From positions 17,631 to 22,670 of the forward strand of contig MGUL01000058.1 in assembly GCA_001800005.1 (NCBI GenBank): a DNA stretch of 5,040 bases. Direction: 5' to 3'. This document shows, piece by piece, positions 1 through 5,040 of this stretch. Origin of the DNA: Elusimicrobia bacterium RBG_16_66_12. Its GTDB lineage: Bacteria; Elusimicrobiota; Elusimicrobia; UBA1565; UBA9628. A program made the position numbers and the translations under genes. The notes under the pieces are model-generated. The model did no database searches and was not told the DNA's origin. It was given only the letters and a program-made list of their open reading frames with translations. Each line of letters begins with the position of its first letter. Position 1 is the first letter of the stretch.

Positions 1-174
1 CTCCCGATTGTCCTGTCCCACCAACACGGTGCGGAGCGCGTCCCCACTCGGGCGCCGCCTGAGCCAGGCGGCATACCCCCGGGCGATCGCCTCCGCCACC
101 TCTGGGGTCAGGTCGTGCCCGACGACCCCGCGGATGTCGTATTCACGGAAGATGGTCGGGTTGATCGTCTTCAT
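1..174 (-). CDS. Phosphomannomutase/phosphoglucomutase family protein, N-terminal fragment (cut by window edge)
   Basis: Only the first 58 codons are present; the frame is open through base 1. The product begins MKTINPTIFREYDIRG. The F-R-E-Y-D-I-R-G block at residues 9-16 is the hallmark start of the alpha-D-phosphohexomutase superfamily (ManB/AlgC type), which interconverts hexose-6-phosphate and hexose-1-phosphate through a phosphoserine. It continues with a TPE-VAE-IARGYA helix and L-V-G-Q-D-N-R (residues 51-57), matching the usual V-G-x-D-x-R strand of domain 1. The catalytic serine loop and metal site lie outside the window. The ATG at 174-172 overlaps the TGA of the upstream lptD-like gene as ATGA, and a GAGG at 186-183 sits 8 nt before it, which fixes the start. 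Cytosolic. Its place here suggests supply of mannose-1-P or glucose-1-P for envelope glycan synthesis (inference). Mannose versus glucose specificity cannot be told from this fragment. Confidence 0.88.
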   Translation of the reverse strand, partial: MKTINPTIFREYDIRGVVGHDLTPEVAEAIARGYAAWLRRRPSGDALRTVLVGQDNRE

Positions 175-1784
175 GGTCGCGGCCTCGCGAGCCCTACCTC
201 CAGCCAGATCTCCTGCCGAGCCGCACGGTACTTCACCTGCATGGCAATGCAATCACAGAACCGTGCGGCGACGATGTAGTCCAAGTCTTCGTAGGTGCCC
301 GTTAGCGTGTGATAGATAGCCTGCACGGTCGCGTAGGTCCCGTTTCCGAAGGCGCGACCCACGTCGACCGTGAGCTTCGTGTCGTTGGTCTTCAGATTGT
401 ACTCCCCGGTGATGCTCCAGTGGTAGCGGTCATCGACCCGGCGGCCGTACCCGAGGATGGCCGACGTGGTCATGTCCCGGAAGTTGTACGCGAGTCCGGT
501 CCGAAACGTCGTCGCCGCCTCGCCTCGTTGGCCCTGCTGCTCGTAGAGCACCTCCCCGCGGTGGATGCGATCGTCCACGTCGATCGCATCGAAGAGGAAG
601 GGCGTCCCCCCATACACATCCAGCAGGCTGTAGGTCAGCGACACCTGCCGGCCGGCGCCCAGCCGATGGCTGAGGCCCAGATCGGCCCGCCAGATGCTCT
701 GCCGGTCCCCCGTGCCGTAGTAGGCATCGGACCACGACACCCCGCCCTGGAGAGTCCACTCGGATCCGAGCGATACGGTCCCGGTCCGCAGCCCCCAGGC
801 GTACATCGTGCGCGAGGTGCGCAGCGATGTCGTCATCTCGTCGTACCATCCTGTGCGGGCCGAGACGGCGAGCAGGAGCGGCAGCGCCCCGAGGCGCTGC
901 TCCTGCATGCTCAAGACGGTTTCTGCCTGGTCGAAGATGCGCAACTCGGCGTCCTGGTTGCGCCCGACCGTCAGCTCCAGGGCGAACGGCGGCCGCTGGT
1001 AGCCGAGTGTGTGACGGACGATGAGCCCGGTCCGGGAGGCCAGCTTCGTGTACAGCGCGGCCGGCAGGCCGGCGAGCTGGTAGGCGTACACGTTGTCGAC
1101 CCACAGCCCGTCGACGTTGTTGTATCCGGCCTGGGGGAAACTCCGAGCGGTCGATTCACCGCCGCGAAGCGAGACGACGTAAACCGGCAGGGTGAACAGC
1201 CGATATCGACCGACCCACAGCGTGGCCTGCCTGGCAACCAGACGGTCCCCGGGGATCATCTCGATGTGCTGGGCCGTGATGCGGACGGTCGGGCGTGCCG
1301 GGTCACAGGGGGTGAGCAGGGTCTCCTCCGCGGTGATCAACCGGGGTTGCGCCCGCAGCCGTTCGCTGCGGATGGTGAAGTCGTCGACGACCGTCTCACC
1401 CCGCCGGATCTCGGCTAGCTCCAGCCTGACATCATAGGTGAGCCGCTCGCCCCGGAACTCGCGGCCCGAGGCATCGATGAGGACGACATTCTCCTCAGCG
1501 GAGAGCTGTTCGGCGCGCAGGTCGAAGACAGCGTGCCCGGCCGTCAACACGATGCCGCGGTAGCGCAGACGCACCTGCCCGGTCGCTTCGACCCGCTGCG
1601 CCACCTGGTCGAAGACGACCTCGTCCGCCTCGACCACGAGCACGGCAGGCTGAGCATGGGCCGGCAGGGCGGTCCCCACCAGCAGCAGCACGGCAAGCGC
1701 GATGAGGCTCCCGATGCAGGTGCAGAGGCGGAGAGGGATCATGGATGGATGAGCGACGCTCTCGTAGGCTGGGTTCGGCTCCAC
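171..1784 (-). CDS. lptD: LptD/OstA-like outer-membrane LPS assembly protein
   Basis: This is a 537-residue protein. LptD forms the outer-membrane barrel, plugged by LptE, that receives lipopolysaccharide from the LptA bridge and inserts it into the outer leaflet. A signal peptide is visible (hydrophobic stretch about residues 24-40, likely cleavage after A-H-A at 42-44). Residues 48-145 form an OstA/LptA-type jelly-roll: E-A-D-E-V-V-F-D, then V-E-A-T-G-Q-V, then L-T-A-G-H-A-V-F-D, with a second repeat around 101-118. The L-L-T-P-C (156-160) to L-P-V-Y (199-202) segment resembles the E. coli LptD junction around its FTSC cysteine. About 215-537 is a beta-rich barrel, and F-C-D-C-I-A-M-Q-V-K-Y-R (509-520) resembles the E. 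coli SSCCYAIRVGY region. It is much shorter than E. coli LptD (about 780 aa). The GTG at 1784-1782 is chosen because AGGGGGG (1797-1791) lies 6 nt upstream; the in-frame ATG at 1742 (residue 15) has no ribosome site but would give a cleaner signal peptide. The stop overlaps the next gene. Confidence 0.86.
   Translation of the reverse strand: MEPNPAYESVAHPSMIPLRLCTCIGSLIALAVLLLVGTALPAHAQPAVLVVEADEVVFDQVAQRVEATGQVRLRYRGIVLTAGHAVFDLRAEQLSAEENVVLIDASGREFRGERLTYDVRLELAEIRRGETVVDDFTIRSERLRAQPRLITAEETLLTPCDPARPTVRITAQHIEMIPGDRLVARQATLWVGRYRLFTLPVYVVSLRGGESTARSFPQAGYNNVDGLWVDNVYAYQLAGLPAALYTKLASRTGLIVRHTLGYQRPPFALELTVGRNQDAELRIFDQAETVLSMQEQRLGALPLLLAVSARTGWYDEMTTSLRTSRTMYAWGLRTGTVSLGSEWTLQGGVSWSDAYYGTGDRQSIWRADLGLSHRLGAGRQVSLTYSLLDVYGGTPFLFDAIDVDDRIHRGEVLYEQQGQRGEAATTFRTGLAYNFRDMTTSAILGYGRRVDDRYHWSITGEYNLKTNDTKLTVDVGRAFGNGTYATVQAIYHTLTGTYEDLDYIVAARFCDCIAMQVKYRAARQEIWLEVGLARPRP
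183..186 (-). promoter_or_regulatory. Ribosome binding site of the phosphohexomutase gene inside the lptD 3' end
   Basis: GAGG on the minus strand lies 8 nt before the ATG at 174-172, inside the last codons of lptD (the arginine codon AGG of L-A-R-P-R-P). It supports the chosen start and coupled translation across the ATGA junction. Confidence 0.5.
872..906. repeat. Inverted repeat (potential hairpin) inside lptD
   Basis: The arms 872-888 and 893-906 are complementary over 14 bp, with a 3-nt bulge in the left arm and a 4-nt loop (889-892). The outer 8 bp (GCAGGAGC at 872-879 and GCTCCTGC at 899-906) match perfectly. It lies mid-gene, in codons for the Q-E-Q-R-L-G-A-L-P-L-L-L stretch (lptD residues 294-305), so it is not a terminator at a gene end and lacks a T run. 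It may be a by-product of GC-rich coding sequence. Confidence 0.4.
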
Positions 1785-1790
1785 CCTGGT

Positions 1791-1797
1791 CCCCCCT
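1791..1797 (-). promoter_or_regulatory. Ribosome binding site deciding the GTG start of lptD
   Basis: On the minus strand the purine run AGGGGGG lies 6 nt before GTG 1784-1782. It is an imperfect anti-16S match (GGGGG rather than GGAGG), but it is the only candidate in the short leader; the alternative ATG at 1742 is preceded by pyrimidine-rich sequence with no such run. Confidence 0.5.
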
Positions 1798-1798
1798 G

Positions 1799-1831
1799 CC
1801 TACGCTGTATAATCGGAGGCGTGCCTGTCGA
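1799..1831 (-). promoter_or_regulatory. Putative promoter of the lptD/phosphohexomutase operon, overlapping the opposite promoter
   Basis: On the minus strand TATACA (1811-1806) is a 4-of-6 match (T-A-T-A plus two mismatches) to the -10 consensus TATAAT and shares its AT-rich core with the plus-strand box. TCGACA (1831-1826) is a 5-of-6 match to the -35 consensus, but the 14-nt spacer is too short for a standard sigma-70 promoter, so only the -10 is weighed. A start near 1799 would give a leader of about 15 nt holding the AGGGGGG ribosome site of lptD. Confidence 0.33.
1808..1821 (+). promoter_or_regulatory. Putative promoter (-10 TATAAT) of the LpxB-like/MsbA-like/GT2 operon
   Basis: A perfect consensus TATAAT lies at 1808-1813 in an otherwise GC-rich gap. 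A start site 7-8 nt after it would fall at about 1820-1821, on the GTG itself, so the transcript would be leaderless or nearly so. A TG dinucleotide directly abuts the hexamer (1806-1807) but lacks the one-base spacer of an extended -10. No recognisable -35 sits 16-18 nt upstream (CCTGGT at 1785-1790). The match is seen in the sequence; promoter activity is inferred. Confidence 0.55.
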
Positions 1832-3010
1832 GCTCATCCTCGCCGGCAACGGACCGGGAGAACTGAGTGGATGGATCGCGCCGGTCGCGCGCGCTGCGCG
1901 CAGCGCCGCCGGGAACGACCTCCGTCTGACGCTGGCCCTCTCGCCGTCGCAGTTCGCCAGCGGGCGGGAATCCGACGTCGTACGCGGGTGGAACCTATTC
2001 GACCGCGTGCTCGACCCTCGCACCTGCCTGCGCGTCGCCTCCGGTCTGCAACAAGTGCCCGTGGACGATGCGTCCGCCCTGATCCACCTCGGCGGCGACC
2101 TCTGGCTCTCCGGACGGCTCGCCGCGCGCCTGCGCATCCCCGCCTGCGCGCTCGTGGAGACGGTCCTGATCGCCCGGCGGCACGCTGCCTTCAGGCGCAT
2201 CTTCGCCGTCTCCGACGCCCTGGCCCGTCAGCTGGCTGAGCGCGGTGTCTCCCCGGCGAAGATCGTGACGACGGGGGATCCGCGGGGTGATGCCATGGGG
2301 ACCACGCCCCGGGCCGGCACCTCGCCCGCCGCCCGCGGGGAGGACGCATTCGTCGTGTCCATCCTGCCCGGCAGCCGCGACCGAGTCTACACGGTCCTAG
2401 TTCCCTATTTCCTCCGCGTCGCTCACGCCCTCGCGGCAGCGGTGCCGGACGTGCGGTTCAATATCATCGTCTCGCCGTATCTGTCCCGGGATGCCGTGGC
2501 CGCCGTCCGTGCGGACGCCAGCCGCCAGTGGCCGTCGCTCGCCCTCAAGTGGGTGACCGAGGACGGCTGGGCGGCGCTGGCCGCAAGTGACTTCGTGCTC
2601 ACGATCCCGGGCACGAACACCCTGGAGCTCGCTATGCTGGCGATCCCGTTCGCTGTCGTCGTCGACACGACGCTTGTGCCTCTCGCTTCTATGGAGGGCG
2701 CGCTTGAGTGGATCACCCGCGTGCCGGGAATCGGGCCCGCGCTGCGCCGGAGGGTGTTGATGCGCTACCTCGCGAGGCTGCGATTCGCCTCGCTCCCCAA
2801 CATCCGCCTAGGGCGCGCGGTTGTGCCGGAGTGGGTCGGCAGGTGGCCGCCGGAGGAACTGGCGAAGCAGGTGGCAGCTTGGCTGCAGGCGCCTGACAAG
2901 CGGGAAGCGCTCCGGCGCGAGCTCCAGGAGACGTTCGCCCTTCATCCAGGCGCCGCGCAGGCGATCGCATCCTCGGCGCTGGAGCTGGCGGCGGCCCGCG
3001 GCCGTACACG

Positions 3011-3014
<4 letters not shown>
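1821..3014 (+). CDS. LpxB-like lipid-A-disaccharide synthase family protein (GT19-type)
   Basis: This is a 397-residue protein from the chosen GTG, close to the 382 aa of E. coli LpxB. LpxB joins UDP-2,3-diacylglucosamine to lipid X at the inner face of the inner membrane, making the lipid A disaccharide. The C-terminal half is clearly of this family: L-P-G-S-R (182-186, nucleotide-sugar binding), I-P-G-T-N-T-L-E-L-A-M-L (262-273, equivalent to the SGTATLE loop) followed by I-P-F-A-V-V-V, then S-L-P-N (324-327) and V-V-P-E (334-337), as in LpxB. The N-terminal half is diverged: N-G-P-G-E-L-S-G-W (10-18) replaces GEASGD, and H-L-G-G-D-L-W (89-95) stands where G-I-D-A-P-D-F-N is expected. So the substrate may not be standard, and an LpxB-related paralog is possible. 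GTG 1821 is chosen because homology starts there (VELILAGNGPGE) and TATAAT ends 7 nt upstream. GGAGG at 1815-1819 is only 1 nt from the GTG, too close to act as a ribosome site. The frame stays open upstream to 1533, but that part is antisense to lptD. Overlaps the next gene by ATGA. Confidence 0.82.
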
Positions 3015-4725
<1,711 letters not shown>

Positions 4726-4726
<1 letters not shown>

Positions 4727-5040
4727 TGCACGTGTCCGTGGTCATCCCGACCTACAACCAGGCGCCCGTGCTTGCTCACTGCCTGGCCGCCCTCACCCGG
4801 CAGACGCTCGACCCCACCGCGTACGAAATCGTCGTCGTCGACGACGGCTCCACCGACGAGACTCCGCAGGTGGTGCGGCGATTCCAGGACGGCCCGCCGG
4901 CGGTGCGGACTGTCCGGCTCTCACCCAACCGCGGCCGGAGCGCCGCGCGCAACGCGGGGACGGATGAGGCCCGGGGGGAACTGCTCGTCTTCGTGGACAG
5001 CGACATCATCGTGCGGGGGGACTTCCTGGAATCGCACCTG
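4726..5040 (+). CDS. Family 2 glycosyltransferase, N-terminal fragment (cut by window edge)
   Basis: The first 105 codons are present and the frame is open at the window end. The product starts MHVSVVIPTYNQ (P-T-Y-N at 8-11), the classic first strand of a GT-A fold family 2 transferase. E-I-V-V-V-D-D-G-S-T-D (34-44) is the nucleotide-binding motif. N-R-G-R-S-A-A-R-N-A-G (68-78) is the conserved N-x-G-x-x-x-A-R-N-x-G helix, and F-V-D-S-D (89-93) carries the metal-binding DxD. Such inverting enzymes move a sugar from a nucleotide sugar to a lipid or glycan acceptor at the cytosolic face of the membrane. The ATG at 4726-4728 shares bases with the TGA of the exporter gene (TGATG). No strong ribosome site precedes it, so translation is probably coupled. 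An in-frame GTG at 4732 is a less likely start. The neighbours suggest a role in LPS core, O-antigen or another surface glycolipid; donor and acceptor cannot be told from the fragment. Confidence 0.93.

Noticed and set aside
8..319. A small plus-strand open frame
   Set aside because: It is antisense to the phosphohexomutase start and the lptD 3' end, both of which have recognisable protein motifs; no ribosome site or domain was seen.
1059..1073. A short repeat, GGCCGG twice
   Set aside because: Two 6-bp copies in GC-rich coding sequence are expected by chance and have no wider structure around them.
309..1418. A long open frame (369 codons) on the plus strand
   Set aside because: It is fully antisense to lptD. 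The translation is rich in R, G, P, V and H with no recognisable domain, typical of a shadow frame in GC-rich DNA, while the opposite strand has clear LptD features.
1815..1819. GGAGG as the ribosome binding site of the LpxB-like gene
   Set aside because: It is only 1 nt from the GTG, too close for pairing with the 16S rRNA while the start codon is in the P site, and it lies upstream of most of the likely transcription start positions.
1533..1820. An N-terminal extension of the LpxB-like protein
   Set aside because: The frame is open this far, but the added 96 codons lie antisense to the lptD 5' end, have low-complexity composition and precede the point where family similarity begins.

Overview
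The window is GC-rich with strongly G/C-biased third codon positions. It is almost entirely coding: five genes in two divergent, tightly packed transcription units around a 36-bp intergenic gap (1785-1820). No RNA genes, mobile elements, CRISPR arrays or convincing terminators were seen, and no stretch over 300 bases lacks a gene.

The minus-strand unit runs leftward. It holds an LptD/OstA-type outer-membrane lipopolysaccharide assembly protein (171-1784) followed, through a 4-bp ATGA overlap, by the first 58 codons of a phosphomannomutase/phosphoglucomutase-family enzyme that leaves the window at base 1. The plus-strand unit runs rightward. It holds an LpxB-like (GT19-type) lipid-A-disaccharide synthase relative (1821-3014), an MsbA-like lipid-flippase ABC exporter with a fused ATPase domain (3011-4726), and the first 105 codons of a family 2 glycosyltransferase (4726 to the window end). 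All three within-unit junctions are stop/start overlaps, so each unit is probably one translationally coupled operon.

Together these genes look like an outer-membrane glycolipid module. It would include sugar-phosphate supply (mutase), disaccharide core synthesis (LpxB-like), flipping across the inner membrane (MsbA-like), glycosylation (GT2) and insertion into the outer membrane (LptD). This implies a diderm, LPS-type envelope. The LptD has a short barrel and the LpxB-like protein lacks the classical GEASGD motif. I therefore suspect a non-proteobacterial, high-GC diderm lineage (for example near Armatimonadota, Deinococcota or diderm Firmicutes), but the sequence does not settle the taxon.

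The most interesting features are the compact divergent promoter, where one AT-rich octamer can serve as -10 element in both directions and would make the LpxB-like mRNA leaderless; the altered cysteine layout of LptD; and the diverged active-site motifs of the LpxB-like enzyme. I saw no wholly new system.
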